A stretch of DNA of 64,000 nucleotides from Cronobacter muytjensii ATCC 51329. GTDB lineage: Bacteria > Pseudomonadota > Gammaproteobacteria > Enterobacterales > Enterobacteriaceae. The translations under genes and the position numbers were made by a program. The notes beneath the pieces were generated by a model. It was not told the origin of the DNA, searched no databases, and saw nothing but the letters and a program-made list of their open reading frames with translations. The DNA lies in assembly GCF_001277195.1 (NCBI RefSeq), contig NZ_CP012268.1:2790001-2854000 (forward strand), given 5' to 3'. Positions 32,836 to 40,497 of the stretch are shown in pieces. Numbering within the stretch: the stretch's first letter is position 1; every line of letters begins with the position of its first letter.

Positions 32836-32928
32836 ATGGAATATAGTTTTGGCGCGAAATATTTTATTATTTCGCTGTATGTGGCGTTTATCGCGTGTCT
32901 GTTTCTTTTATTTGGCATAGCGATTTAA
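32836..32928 (+). CDS. Putative 30-residue single-span membrane peptide
   Basis: ATG at 32836 opens a 30-codon frame: MEYSFGAKYF, then IISLYVAFIACLFLLFGIAI and a TAA stop. After a short hydrophilic start the last twenty residues are continuously hydrophobic, one membrane span. A GGGAG Shine-Dalgarno lies six bases before the ATG, and an intrinsic terminator follows 75 bases after the stop, so it looks like a complete small transcription unit. It does not match any small membrane protein I remember (AcrZ, MgtS, YnhF, KdpF). Function unknown. Confidence 0.5.
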   Translation: MEYSFGAKYFIISLYVAFIACLFLLFGIAI

Positions 32929-33002
32929 TCACAGCATAACGCTTTAATACCCGCCAAAAGGATTTGGCACCCTTTCTTCCCCAACGTTTATACACATTAA
33001 AA

Positions 33003-33027
33003 AACAAAGAGGCATTGCGCCTCTTTT
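33003..33027 (+). terminator. Terminator after the small membrane peptide gene
   Basis: AGAGGC (33008-33013), loop ATTGC, GCCTCT (33019-33024) and TTTT. It would end the transcript of the 30-residue peptide gene. Between here and the ygaP-like stop at 33181 I see no further feature. Confidence 0.65.
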
Positions 33028-33180
33028 CCTGTATTTATCATACCGTCAGCGTTGTTTTTGGGTTTCGGTATCCTCACGGCGCGCATTACCGGCGCTGGCG
33101 CAATCATTCTCACGTTGCCGCACGACAGAAAGTGGCGCGCGCTCACTTTTTCATTATTTGCCCATTACGCGCACCAGCGG

Positions 33181-33714
33181 CTATGCGGCGCGTTTATTCC
33201 ACGGCATCGCCGCCAGTAATTTCGCCATACCGCACCAGCCGGTCACGCCGGCAAACAGCAGCCCGGCCCCGACAATGCCGGGAATAATATAAAACCCCGC
33301 CGCAAGCGTGGCGCCCGCAAGCGTACCGCACAGCGCCAGCGCGCCAGCGACGATCTGCACCTGCCGCATCAGCGGTAATGGCTGACGGCGATCGGTGATG
33401 ACGGGATAACCGGCGGCTTTCCAGGCATTAATACCGCCCTGCATGATTAGCGCTCTGGCCGGATATACCGCAGCGACAAGCCGGTCTTTAAATTTTTCCG
33501 TACGCATTCCGCTCTGGCAGTGAAAAATGACGGTATCGGTCTCGCGCAGCGCCGTGTCGCTAAAATCGTCAGGCTGACTGTTTTCAGGCGACACCATACG
33601 GGCGCCGGAAATATGCTCGCGCCGCCATTCATCATGGCCTCTGATATCCATCAGGATGGCATCGCGCTCAATAAGCGCCTTCGCCTCGGCAGGGGTGATA
33701 AACACAGACGACAT
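33181..33714 (-). CDS. ygaP: YgaP-like membrane rhodanese
   Basis: A 177-residue inner-membrane sulfurtransferase resembling E. coli YgaP. The N-terminal rhodanese domain (about 1-108) has the active-site loop CQSGMRTEK (C66) and DIRGHDEWRREHI. The C-terminal part has two membrane helices (about 120-138 and 145-165), with the DUF2892-type ending GVTGWCGMAKLLAAMPWNKRA, very close to that of YgaP. It carries persulfide sulfur from thiosulfate-like donors. It lies one base after ygaV, whose product probably represses both genes. Confidence 0.88.
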   Translation of the reverse strand: MSSVFITPAEAKALIERDAILMDIRGHDEWRREHISGARMVSPENSQPDDFSDTALRETDTVIFHCQSGMRTEKFKDRLVAAVYPARALIMQGGINAWKAAGYPVITDRRQPLPLMRQVQIVAGALALCGTLAGATLAAGFYIIPGIVGAGLLFAGVTGWCGMAKLLAAMPWNKRAA

Positions 33715-33715
33715 A

Positions 33716-34021
33716 TTATGCTCCCGGACAATAGATATTTTTCAGCGTGTGCACCACGGCGACGACCGCCTCATTTTTAATGTGGTAGCGGATAAACCGG
33801 GCCTGCCGGACGCCTTCGATAAGCCCTTCGGCTTTCATACGGGCCAGATGCTGTGAGGTCGCGGACGCGCTGAGCCCGCTCATCCTGCACAGCTCACCGG
33901 CTTCGGTGCCGGGCTTGTCGATGAGCATACACAAAATCAATAAGCGCTGAGGATGACTCAGCGTTTTCAGTAGTGCAGCCGCGTCATTCGCCTGCCGTTG
34001 TAACAGATCCCGTTCGGTCAT
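33716..34021 (-). CDS. ygaV: ArsR-family regulator YgaV
   Basis: A 101-residue winged-helix repressor of the ArsR/SmtB family, close to E. coli YgaV. The recognition region is GLSASATSQHLARMKAEGLI (about 52-71). The sulfide/redox-responsive cysteines of YgaV appear conserved (LCML near residue 31 and IYCPGA at the C-terminus), and an additional Cys occurs in GELCRM. E. coli YgaV represses the ygaVP operon and responds to tributyltin and reactive sulfur. The ATG follows the AT-rich promoter at 34022-34070, where TTTAGAAAATACTAAA gives an imperfect palindromic operator candidate. Confidence 0.88.
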   Translation of the reverse strand: MTERDLLQRQANDAAALLKTLSHPQRLLILCMLIDKPGTEAGELCRMSGLSASATSQHLARMKAEGLIEGVRQARFIRYHIKNEAVVAVVHTLKNIYCPGA

Positions 34022-34070
34022 TTAAGAATAGTTTAGCGTTTTCTAAATTTAGAAAATACTAAAATATCAG

Positions 34071-34253
34071 GCGACGTGCAAGCGCGTCTCCACGGATATC
34101 AACACCGACGCTGTGAGCGCCCGGCTGATTTATCAGGAAGTGGATTTGGCTGAAGACGCCTGTAAAGCGGTCGGCAGCCGCGCCAAAGCGCGAGTGATCG
34201 TCCGGGTGCCCCTCATGTCGACCAGTACGATAACGCCGCGGGTAAAATACCGT
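34071..34253 (+). pseudogene. Probable 3' remnant of a medium-chain oxidoreductase gene
   Basis: No start or ribosome site is seen, but the plus-strand frame through 34086 reads VSTDINTDAVSARLIYQEVD, then LAEDACKAVGSRAKARVIVR and VPL. This resembles the end of quinone-oxidoreductase/zinc-alcohol-dehydrogenase proteins, where a helix LAEA...A is followed by GK-VVLRV. Upstream parts of such a gene are absent because ygaV begins at 34021. The call is tentative; the segment could be chance coding-like sequence at high GC. Confidence 0.3.
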
Positions 34254-34467
34254 TCGCCCGGTTTGAGCAATTCCCCTGCCTGAAACACGCTTTCCCGTCA
34301 GCACGCTGAAGCGCCGCCCTTCGCGGGCGCGTTGCCTCTCGCCGCCTTGCCCGTTTCATTTGGTTACTTTTCCCCTGGGTGACTTTTTTTATTGCCGCCA
34401 TCATTCTTTTATAACAACTCGATAACGTCGTTTCGCGTCACCACATTTTGCAGGGAGAATGATAAGA

Positions 34468-35661
34468 ATGTTGCGTTCGCTACAGGCGCTCTGCCTGATG
34501 AGCTTTTTTCTGGCGGATGTCCGCGACGGGCTGGGTCCTTTTCTCGGCATTTTTCTCACAGAGCAGCACTGGCGACCGGATGATATCGGCTTTGTGATGA
34601 CCGCAGGCGGCATCGCGGCGCTGCTGGCGACGGTACCGGCCGGAATTATCATCGACGCCACGCGCCAGAAACGCCTGCTGCTGCTGGTCTGCTGCGCGCT
34701 GGTGACGCTGGCGACATTGCTGCTCTGGTACAGCACCCGTTACAGCATTGCGATGGTGTCGCAGATGGTTTCCGGTCTGGTTGCCGCCCTGATTGGCCCG
34801 CTGGTGGCGGGGATTACGCTGGGCCTGACCGGCCAGAGCGGCTTCACGCGACAGATGGGCCGCAACGAGGCGTTCAACCACGGCGGCAATATGGTGGCGG
34901 CGGTGCTGGCGGGCAGCGCGATGTGGCTGTGGGGCATCGGTGCGGTCTTTATTCTGATGACCAGTATGGCGGTTTTCACCGCGCTTAGCGTGTTGGCTAT
35001 CCGCGAGCAGGATATCGATCACGATGTGGCGCGCGGCATTGAAACACATGACAAAGCGCACGCGGTGCCACGGCTGTCGGTGCTGATGCGCAACCCGGTG
35101 CTGCTGACGACGGGTATCACGCTGCTGCTGTTTCACCTCGCTAACGCCGCGCTGCTGCCGATGCTGAGCATGCGCGTGGCGTCCACCGGCAGCAACCTCT
35201 GGAGCCCAGGTCTTTACGCGGCGGCGACCGTGGTGATTGCGCAATGCGTGATGATCCCGGTCGCGCTCCTGACCCCGGCGCAGGCGCAAAGATATGGCTA
35301 TCGCAGGCTGATTCTGATTGCGCTCATCGTGCTGCCGGTACGCGCCGCGCTGGCAGCGAGCTTTGCCGGGCCGTTATCTGTCATCCCGGTGCAAATTCTG
35401 GATGGCGTCGCCGCCGGGATCTTAGGCGTGGCGGTGCCGGGATATATCGTTAACGCGCTGCGCGGCTCCGGGCATATCAATGCCGGGCAGAGCGTGATTA
35501 TGCTGATGCAGGGCGCGGGGGCGGCGTTCAGCCCGGCGCTCGCCGGAAGCATCGTCGCGCAGTCGTCATGGCGCGTAGCATTCGCGACCCTCGGGGTGGT
35601 TGCGCTGGCGGCGTTAATCGTCTGGTGGCGCGCGGGCGCGCGGGTACCTGCGACGGCTTGA
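34468..35661 (+). CDS. MFS transporter
   Basis: A 397-residue inner-membrane transporter with twelve predicted membrane segments of the major facilitator superfamily. The first helix pair carries SFFLADVRDGLGPFLGIFL, and the loop between helices 2 and 3 reads GIIIDATRQKRLLL, a variant of the MFS motif A. A central loop occurs near residues 190-215. It resembles drug/unknown-substrate MFS proteins annotated only to family level. The start at 34468 has AGGGAG about eleven bases upstream; the ATG at 34459 lies too close to it. It is monocistronic, followed after 69 bases by the DUF1304 gene. Substrate unknown. Confidence 0.85.
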   Translation: MLRSLQALCLMSFFLADVRDGLGPFLGIFLTEQHWRPDDIGFVMTAGGIAALLATVPAGIIIDATRQKRLLLLVCCALVTLATLLLWYSTRYSIAMVSQMVSGLVAALIGPLVAGITLGLTGQSGFTRQMGRNEAFNHGGNMVAAVLAGSAMWLWGIGAVFILMTSMAVFTALSVLAIREQDIDHDVARGIETHDKAHAVPRLSVLMRNPVLLTTGITLLLFHLANAALLPMLSMRVASTGSNLWSPGLYAAATVVIAQCVMIPVALLTPAQAQRYGYRRLILIALIVLPVRAALAASFAGPLSVIPVQILDGVAAGILGVAVPGYIVNALRGSGHINAGQSVIMLMQGAGAAFSPALAGSIVAQSSWRVAFATLGVVALAALIVWWRAGARVPATA

Positions 35662-35730
35662 CGCCTTCCGCGCAGTGCGGCTGCGCGATATATACTGTTG
35701 ATGTTGCTTTTTTCTTTATGAGGGGTGCTC

Positions 35731-36084
35731 ATGGCAGCTACCGTTCTTATCGCGCTTGTCGCCGTCATACACGTCTATATTCTCGTGCTTGAGATGTTTT
35801 TATGGGAGACGAAAACGGGCCGCAAAGCGTTTAACCTGAGTGCCGATTTTGCCCGCGACAGCCGGGTGCTTGCCGCCAATCAAGGGCTGTACAACGGCTT
35901 TTTAGCGGCAGGTTTGTTCTGGGGACTCTGGCTGGGCGATAACGGTTTTCAGTTCAAACTCTTCTTTCTGGTTTGCGTACTGATTGCCGGCATCGTTGGC
36001 GCGCTTACCGCCAACAGAAAAATTCTTTATGTGCAGGCGCAGCCCGCGCTGCTCGCCTTAATCGCATTGTGGATGGGGCTGTGA
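35731..36084 (+). CDS. DUF1304 membrane protein
   Basis: A 117-residue integral membrane protein of the DUF1304 family, with four hydrophobic helices (about 2-22, 48-68, 75-92 and 97-116). Family-typical stretches are HVYILVLEMFLW near the start and NQGLYNGFLAAGL in the middle. The ATG at 35731 has GAGGGG five bases upstream; a GTG at 35725 overlaps this site. The function of the family is not known. It is separated from the MFS gene by 69 bases and could be co-transcribed with it. Confidence 0.85.
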   Translation: MAATVLIALVAVIHVYILVLEMFLWETKTGRKAFNLSADFARDSRVLAANQGLYNGFLAAGLFWGLWLGDNGFQFKLFFLVCVLIAGIVGALTANRKILYVQAQPALLALIALWMGL

Positions 36085-36135
36085 CGGCGTGATGCTTAGC
36101 GCGGCACGTCCACTCAGCCATGCTGCGCTTATGCG

Positions 36136-36615
36136 CTATTCGATAATGTTTACCCGCGCCTGACTGTCATCATTCCAGGAAAAAAGCACCAGATGCCAGA
36201 GGCCGGGCGCTTGGCGGGAGGGATCAATCAACCCCTTCATTCCCAGTGATTCCAGGCGCTGGCGAACCTTCCATGACCGGGGGATGCCGCCCTCTTTTAC
36301 GGTCTCCTGCCACGGCGCAATCGCGTCGTGAAGATCAATACCTGCGGCCAGCATCGCCGCGGCATCGCGCAGGTCAAAAATCTTCTCTGCCACGACGCTG
36401 ACTTTAATGATTTCAAGGCTCGCTCTGTTATCGCGATGAGCCTGCATGGCGGCCCCGACGCCTTCCGGCGAAGAACTCAGGTAGAGCGTGGGTTGATCGC
36501 CTCCTGAATATCGCCCCGGCGCCCTGGAGCCGGATAAGGCGAAGTGCCGATACGCAGGATCGATTGCCCGATAAAAAATGCCGTTAACAGAGGTATAAAA
36601 ACGCGTGATATCCAT
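36136..36615 (-). CDS. RES-domain protein (solitary)
   Basis: A 159-residue protein of the RES family. It shows FYRAIDPAYRHFALSGSRAP, then GRYSGGDQPTLYLSSSPEGV, then GLIDPSRQAPGLWHLVLFSW, which follow the Arg/Tyr/Ser core order of RES folds. Toxic RES proteins of RES-Xre modules break down NAD+. Here the expected Xre/DUF2384 antitoxin gene is absent; the upstream minus-strand gene is an HxlR regulator. The position that is usually the catalytic Glu after SSS-P appears as GVGAAMQAH, so activity may differ or be lost. Start ATG at 36615 has a weak GGAGG-like site upstream. Confidence 0.7.
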   Translation of the reverse strand: MDITRFYTSVNGIFYRAIDPAYRHFALSGSRAPGRYSGGDQPTLYLSSSPEGVGAAMQAHRDNRASLEIIKVSVVAEKIFDLRDAAAMLAAGIDLHDAIAPWQETVKEGGIPRSWKVRQRLESLGMKGLIDPSRQAPGLWHLVLFSWNDDSQARVNIIE

Positions 36616-36675
36616 AACGCCTCCGCAGTCATTATTCAGCCGCCGTGTTGCCCGACCCTTGTGGAAACAAGACGC

Positions 36676-37059
36676 TTACACCGCCTCATCGGCAGCGAGC
36701 CTGTCGTCATAAGCCGCCTGCGCCTGCGCTATCGAGGCGCCATGTTGCCTGGCCCAGCTCACCAGCGCCACAAAAGGTTCCTGCAGGGTCCGCCCCAGCG
36801 GCGTAATCGCATATTCGACCGCTACGGGTGACGATGCAATCACGCGGCGGCTGACCAGACCGTTGCGCTCAAGCCGGCGCAGCGCTTCCGTCAGGGCCTT
36901 GTGCGTGATGGGATCCAGCCTGCGCTTGATGGCGTTAAAGCGCGCAGGTTGGGTGCACAATACGGTCAGAATTAATATTGACCATTTGTTGGCCACCTGT
37001 TCCAGGACAGGGCGTGTGCTGTTGATTTCTGCCAGTTGGGCAGCGATATCCGTAGACAT
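36676..37059 (-). CDS. HxlR-family transcriptional regulator
   Basis: A 127-residue winged-helix protein of the HxlR (DUF24) family, whose members sense reactive electrophiles, quinones or redox state. The core VANKWSILILTVLCTQPARFNAIKRRLDPIT is the family helix-turn-helix, followed by the wing with LVSRRVIASSPVAVEYAITPLG. The start at 37059 (MSTDIAAQ) has AAGGAAA ahead; an upstream extension to 37128 would cross the operator region and is rejected. It is divergent from an SDR oxidoreductase gene, which it probably controls through the palindromes between them. One Cys (TVLCTQ) could be a sensor (inference). Confidence 0.85.
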   Translation of the reverse strand: MSTDIAAQLAEINSTRPVLEQVANKWSILILTVLCTQPARFNAIKRRLDPITHKALTEALRRLERNGLVSRRVIASSPVAVEYAITPLGRTLQEPFVALVSWARQHGASIAQAQAAYDDRLAADEAV

Positions 37060-37078
37060 GAGGTTTCCTTTTATATAT

Positions 37079-37124
37079 CTGATGTACATCAGGTGCGTAA
37101 TTGACCCTAAATATACAAAATGTA
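37079..37124. promoter_or_regulatory. Palindromic operator candidates, HxlR regulator/SDR
   Basis: CTGATGTACATCAG (37079-37092) is a perfect 14-base palindrome and ATACAAAATGTAT (37112-37124) a perfect 13-base one. Both lie in the 98-base divergent promoter region. Their centres are 32.5 bases apart, about three helical turns. HxlR regulators bind such inverted repeats beside their own genes. Confidence 0.6.
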
Positions 37125-37157
37125 TCATCTGGCTTCCACCCTCTTTCTGGAGTAGCC

Positions 37158-37886
37158 ATGTTGAAACTTGAAGGAAAGACCGTCCTGGTAACAGGCGGCA
37201 ACAGCGGTATCGGGCTTGCGATCGCGCGCCGTTTTGTGCAGGAAGGCGCCCATGTTTTCATCACCGGTAGACGTGAAGCGCAGCTGGCCGAAGCGGTTGC
37301 CGCCATCGGTGGTCGAATCGAAGCGATCCCCTGCGATCTCACTAAAACCGACGAGCGGGCGCGCCTTTTCGACACGCTTCAGGCCAGAGCCGCACGCCTT
37401 GATATTCTGGTGTACTCGTCAGGTCTCTCTGAGCCTGCGAGCCTTGAAGAGACCACCGGGGAGCATATCGATCGCGCCTTCGGCCTGAACGTGCGTGCGA
37501 TGGTATTAACGGCGCAGCACGCAGTTCGCCATATGGGCGATGGCGGCGCTATCGTGTTGCTCGGTTCGATTGCAGGCAACATGGCGAATGCCGGTTATGG
37601 CACCTATTCCGCCACCAAAGCCGCGGTTCGCTCGTATGCGCGCTCGTGGAACGCAGAGCTGGCACCACGCGGCATCAGAGTGAACACACTCAGCCCCGGG
37701 CCCACGGATACGCCGATGTTTGACAAGGTCAGCGACGACTTCAGGCAAATGATGAACGCGCGTATCCCTGCCGGGCGTTTAGGGACCCCCGACGACGTGG
37801 CCGCCGCCGCCCTGTTTCTTGCCTCGGATGAAAGCAGGTACGTGAGCGGCGCAGAGCTTATCATCGATGGCGGGATGACGGCGTAA
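37158..37886 (+). CDS. SDR-family oxidoreductase
   Basis: A 242-residue short-chain dehydrogenase/reductase. Cofactor motif TGGNSGIGLA (about 12-21) and the Arg-rich TGRREAQL after beta-2 suggest NADP(H). The catalytic Ser lies in GSIAGNM, and Tyr/Lys in YGTYSATKAA (about 152-161). The C-terminal SDESRYVSGAELIIDGGMTA is standard for classical SDRs. Such proteins next to HxlR regulators often detoxify aldehydes or quinones. The start at 37158 has CTGGAG nine bases upstream. Substrate unknown. Confidence 0.88.
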   Translation: MLKLEGKTVLVTGGNSGIGLAIARRFVQEGAHVFITGRREAQLAEAVAAIGGRIEAIPCDLTKTDERARLFDTLQARAARLDILVYSSGLSEPASLEETTGEHIDRAFGLNVRAMVLTAQHAVRHMGDGGAIVLLGSIAGNMANAGYGTYSATKAAVRSYARSWNAELAPRGIRVNTLSPGPTDTPMFDKVSDDFRQMMNARIPAGRLGTPDDVAAAALFLASDESRYVSGAELIIDGGMTA

Positions 37887-38107
37887 ACGGCTTCTTCCGC
37901 GATACGGCGCGCCTGCCCCGGCTAATGGGGATGCGCGGTCATCACATTTCAGGACGCCTGCGCTACCGGCGTCCTTTCACTAAAATCATGGTATGTTGAG
38001 CAATCGGGGGCAGGAGCATCTCGCCCGACACATCCCGTGTGCCCCCTGCTACAACGCGCGAAGTGGCAATGTCGACGTCACACTGATTTTGTTTTGAGGA
38101 TCCCGTC

Positions 38108-38590
38108 ATGACCCCCTTTCATCAACTGACTGCCACCAGCCTGCGTGGCGAGCTTATCTCTATGGCCGACTACGCGGGCAAGGTGATTCTGGTGGTGAAT
38201 ACCGCCAGCCATTGTGGCTTCACGCCGCAATACGCAGGCCTTGAGGCGCTTTATAAAAAGTATGCCGCCCGGGGGTTTATAGTGCTTGGTTTTCCCTGCA
38301 ACCAGTTCGGTAATCAGGAGCCCGGCGGTGCCGATGAAATCGCACAGACCTGTCACATCAATTACGGTGTGAGCTTCCCCATGTTCGGGAAAGTGGCGGT
38401 CAACGGCGCGGCTACGCACCCGCTGTTTCGTTACCTGAAAGATGAATTGCCCGGCGTGCTGGGTGGCCGGATCAAGTGGAACTTCACGAAGTTTTTGATT
38501 GGACGCGATGGCAAACCACTCAAACGTTTTGCGCCGTTCACGCCCCCCGAAAAAATGGAAACCGTCATTCTTGCGGCGCTGGGAAACTGA
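38108..38590 (+). CDS. Glutathione peroxidase family protein
   Basis: A 160-residue thiol peroxidase of the glutathione peroxidase family, BtuE-like but shorter than the 183-residue E. coli BtuE. The peroxidatic cysteine is C36 in NTASHCGFTPQY, with the second motif LGFPCNQFGNQEPG (Gln of the catalytic tetrad and a possible resolving Cys) and the third KWNFTKFLIGRDG. It reduces lipid or hydrogen peroxide with glutathione or thioredoxin. It stands alone: a GAGGATCC ribosome region precedes the ATG, and the SDR gene ends 221 bases upstream. Tentatively a second paralogue besides BtuE. Confidence 0.9.
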   Translation: MTPFHQLTATSLRGELISMADYAGKVILVVNTASHCGFTPQYAGLEALYKKYAARGFIVLGFPCNQFGNQEPGGADEIAQTCHINYGVSFPMFGKVAVNGAATHPLFRYLKDELPGVLGGRIKWNFTKFLIGRDGKPLKRFAPFTPPEKMETVILAALGN

Positions 38591-38697
38591 GTGCGCCCGG
38601 ACTTCGAGCCGACGACGAATGAAAATTTTGCCAGCGCTCTGCGGCGCGCATAAGCAAACGGGCTTATTCCGTACCGCGCCCTTAGTCGGTTTCGCAA

Positions 38698-38840
38698 AAC
38701 GCACTGACAGAACGTACCGTGTGAGAGGCAGTCTGCGTGGCCACTGGATAAAGCGCGGGGTGCCAGTCGAGGCGATTTATGACGTTGATGCCCCAACTCT
38801 GTCCCACATGGAAAAACAGGAGGCAAACAGCAAAGGGTAA
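38698..38840 (+). pseudogene. Probable 3' remnant of a tyrosine-recombinase (phage integrase) gene at argU
   Basis: The plus-strand frame ending at the TAA 38838-38840 reads LRGHWIKRGVPVEAIYDVDA then PTLSHMEKQEANSKG. This follows the C-terminus of DLP12/HK-type integrases, where LRHTWASWLVQAGVP, later a VD/ID pair, and VPNMSHSKNKEGTN occur in that order; the middle is deleted. No intact upstream integrase frame exists. The stop lies 15 bases from the 3' end of tRNA-Arg (argU), the known attachment site of DLP12 in E. coli. This suggests loss of an integrated element. Confidence 0.5.
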
Positions 38841-38855
38841 GTTATTGAAAAATAA

Positions 38856-38932
<77 letters not shown>

Positions 38933-39139
38933 CTCGTGGAGAGGCGTTTCACCTTTTGCCTGCGGCAGCGGTGTGAAACGCCTGGAATTATACGGTCAGC
39001 ACCTGGTGAGTCAATGGCTTTCGAACCGCCTGCTGGACAATTGAGCGAAAGACACAAACGAAAACTGACAGCACGGCGCGCTTCTGACAGAATATCCTCA
39101 TCCCCTCTTCTTTTGATTACAGACGGAATCTTCTCTCTG

Positions 39140-40006
39140 ATGGCAGCAAAGATTATTGACGGTAAAACGATTGCGCAGCAGGTGCGCCTTGAAGTTGCCG
39201 AAAAAGTAAAAGCGCGCGTGGCGGCCGGAAAACGCGCCCCCGGGCTCGCGGTCGTGCTGGTCGGCGCGAACCCGGCGTCGCAAATTTATGTCGGCAGCAA
39301 ACGTAAGGCGTGTGAAGAAGTGGGTTTTGTTTCCCGCTCTTACGATCTGCCGGACACCACCAGCGAAGCCGAACTGCTGGCGCTGATTGATGAACTGAAC
39401 GCCGACGCCGCCATTGACGGTATTCTGGTTCAGCTACCGCTGCCGGCAGGCATCGATAACGTGAAAGTGCTGGAGCGCATCGCGCCGGATAAAGACGTGG
39501 ACGGTTTCCATCCGTACAACGTCGGTCGTCTGTGCCAGCGCGCGCCGCGTCTGCGCCCTTGTACGCCGCGCGGCATCGTGACGCTGCTTGAACGCTACAA
39601 TATCGACACCTACGGGCTGAATGCCGTGGTGATTGGCGCATCCAATATCGTTGGCCGTCCGATGAGCATGGAGCTGCTACTGGCGGGCTGTACCACCACC
39701 GTGACCCACCGTTTCACCAAAAACCTGCGTCAGCATGTCGAAAACGCCGATCTGCTGATCGTCGCGGTCGGCAAACCAGGCTTTATTCCGGGCGAGTGGA
39801 TCAAAGAAGGCGCTATCGTGATTGACGTTGGCATTAACCGTCTGGAAAACGGCAAAGTGGTCGGCGACGTGGTGTTTGACGACGCCGCAGAGCGCGCCGG
39901 TTACATTACCCCGGTGCCGGGCGGCGTCGGCCCGATGACGGTCGCCACGCTCATCCAGAACACGCTACAGGCGTGTGTTGAATATCACGACAGCGAGGAC
40001 GCATAA
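39140..40006 (+). CDS. folD: Methylenetetrahydrofolate dehydrogenase/cyclohydrolase FolD
   Basis: A 288-residue bifunctional cytoplasmic enzyme that interconverts 5,10-methylene- and 10-formyl-tetrahydrofolate with NADP. The catalytic Lys lies in YVGSKRKACEEVG (about 52-64). Signature stretches are GILVQLPLPAGID and PGGVGPMTVATLIQNT, with the cofactor loop GASNIVGRPM (about 164-173). The ATG at 39140 begins MAAKIIDGKTIAQQ, as in E. coli. Upstream in-frame codons to 38936 would overlap the tRNA leader and are rejected. ybcJ follows after one base. Confidence 0.96.
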   Translation: MAAKIIDGKTIAQQVRLEVAEKVKARVAAGKRAPGLAVVLVGANPASQIYVGSKRKACEEVGFVSRSYDLPDTTSEAELLALIDELNADAAIDGILVQLPLPAGIDNVKVLERIAPDKDVDGFHPYNVGRLCQRAPRLRPCTPRGIVTLLERYNIDTYGLNAVVIGASNIVGRPMSMELLLAGCTTTVTHRFTKNLRQHVENADLLIVAVGKPGFIPGEWIKEGAIVIDVGINRLENGKVVGDVVFDDAAERAGYITPVPGGVGPMTVATLIQNTLQACVEYHDSEDA

Positions 40007-40007
40007 C

Positions 40008-40220
40008 ATGGCGACATTTTCTTTAGGCAAACACCCTCACGTCGAACTGTGCGATCTGCTGAAGCTTGAAGGCTGGAGCGAGAGCGGCGCGCAGGCGAAA
40101 ATCTTTATCTCCGAAGGGCTGGTGACCGTGGACGGCGCGGTAGAAACCCGCAAGCGCTGCAAAATCGTCGCCGGCCAGACCGTCAGCTTCGATGGCCAGA
40201 GCGTGACCGTCACCGCGTAA
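40008..40220 (+). CDS. ybcJ: YbcJ, S4-domain RNA-binding protein
   Basis: A 70-residue protein with an S4 RNA-binding fold, close to E. coli YbcJ (MATFSLGKHPHVELCDLLKL at the start). The S4 core is WSESGAQAKIFISEGLVTVDGAVETRKRCKI. It may bind structured RNA in ribosome biogenesis; the role is not settled. It starts one base after the folD stop, so it is co-transcribed. A hairpin follows its stop. Confidence 0.93.
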   Translation: MATFSLGKHPHVELCDLLKLEGWSESGAQAKIFISEGLVTVDGAVETRKRCKIVAGQTVSFDGQSVTVTA

Positions 40221-40226
40221 CGCCTC

Positions 40227-40256
40227 ACGCCCTCTCGTCGCAGAGGGCGTATTATT
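40227..40256 (+). terminator. Hairpin after ybcJ
   Basis: ACGCCCTCT (40227-40235), loop CGTCGC and AGAGGGCGT (40242-40250) make a perfect nine-pair stem. It is followed by ATTATTCC, a weak T tract. Probably the folD-ybcJ terminator. Confidence 0.5.
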
Positions 40257-40416
40257 CCCTGCTTCAGACGCTTTTCTTATCGCCCTCTCCTGCCCTTTTA
40301 CCGTTTTTTCGCATGCTGCGTATCCGCCGCGTTTTCTAACCGACTTCAAATAATCAGCAAATCTTCTGACGGAACGTTAAATAGATGTTGCGTGTTTAGC
40401 CTCCGATCCCACAGCA

Positions 40417-40449
40417 TAAGTAGAACGTTCTACTAGAACGTTCTACTTA
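40417..40449. promoter_or_regulatory. 33-bp double-palindrome operator of the PTS gene
   Basis: TAGAACGTTCTA occurs twice (40421-40432 and 40434-40445), each a perfect 12-base palindrome. The two together with flanking TAAG/CTTA form a perfect 33-base palindrome centred on C40433. The CG-centred AACGTT core is typical of LacI/GalR operators and resembles the remembered MalI operator of E. coli (GATAAAACGTTTTATC). The likely ligand is the LacI-type protein encoded two genes on. The site lies 49 bases before the PTS start. Confidence 0.75.
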
Positions 40450-40497
40450 CTATAAAACAGGGCACCAAAGCCCGGCTGTTCCAATCGGGGGATCGGT

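Noticed and set aside
36136..37059. RES gene plus HxlR gene as a toxin-antitoxin pair
   Set aside because: HxlR proteins are not known as RES antitoxins, the genes are 60 bases apart, and the regulator is better explained by the divergent SDR gene.
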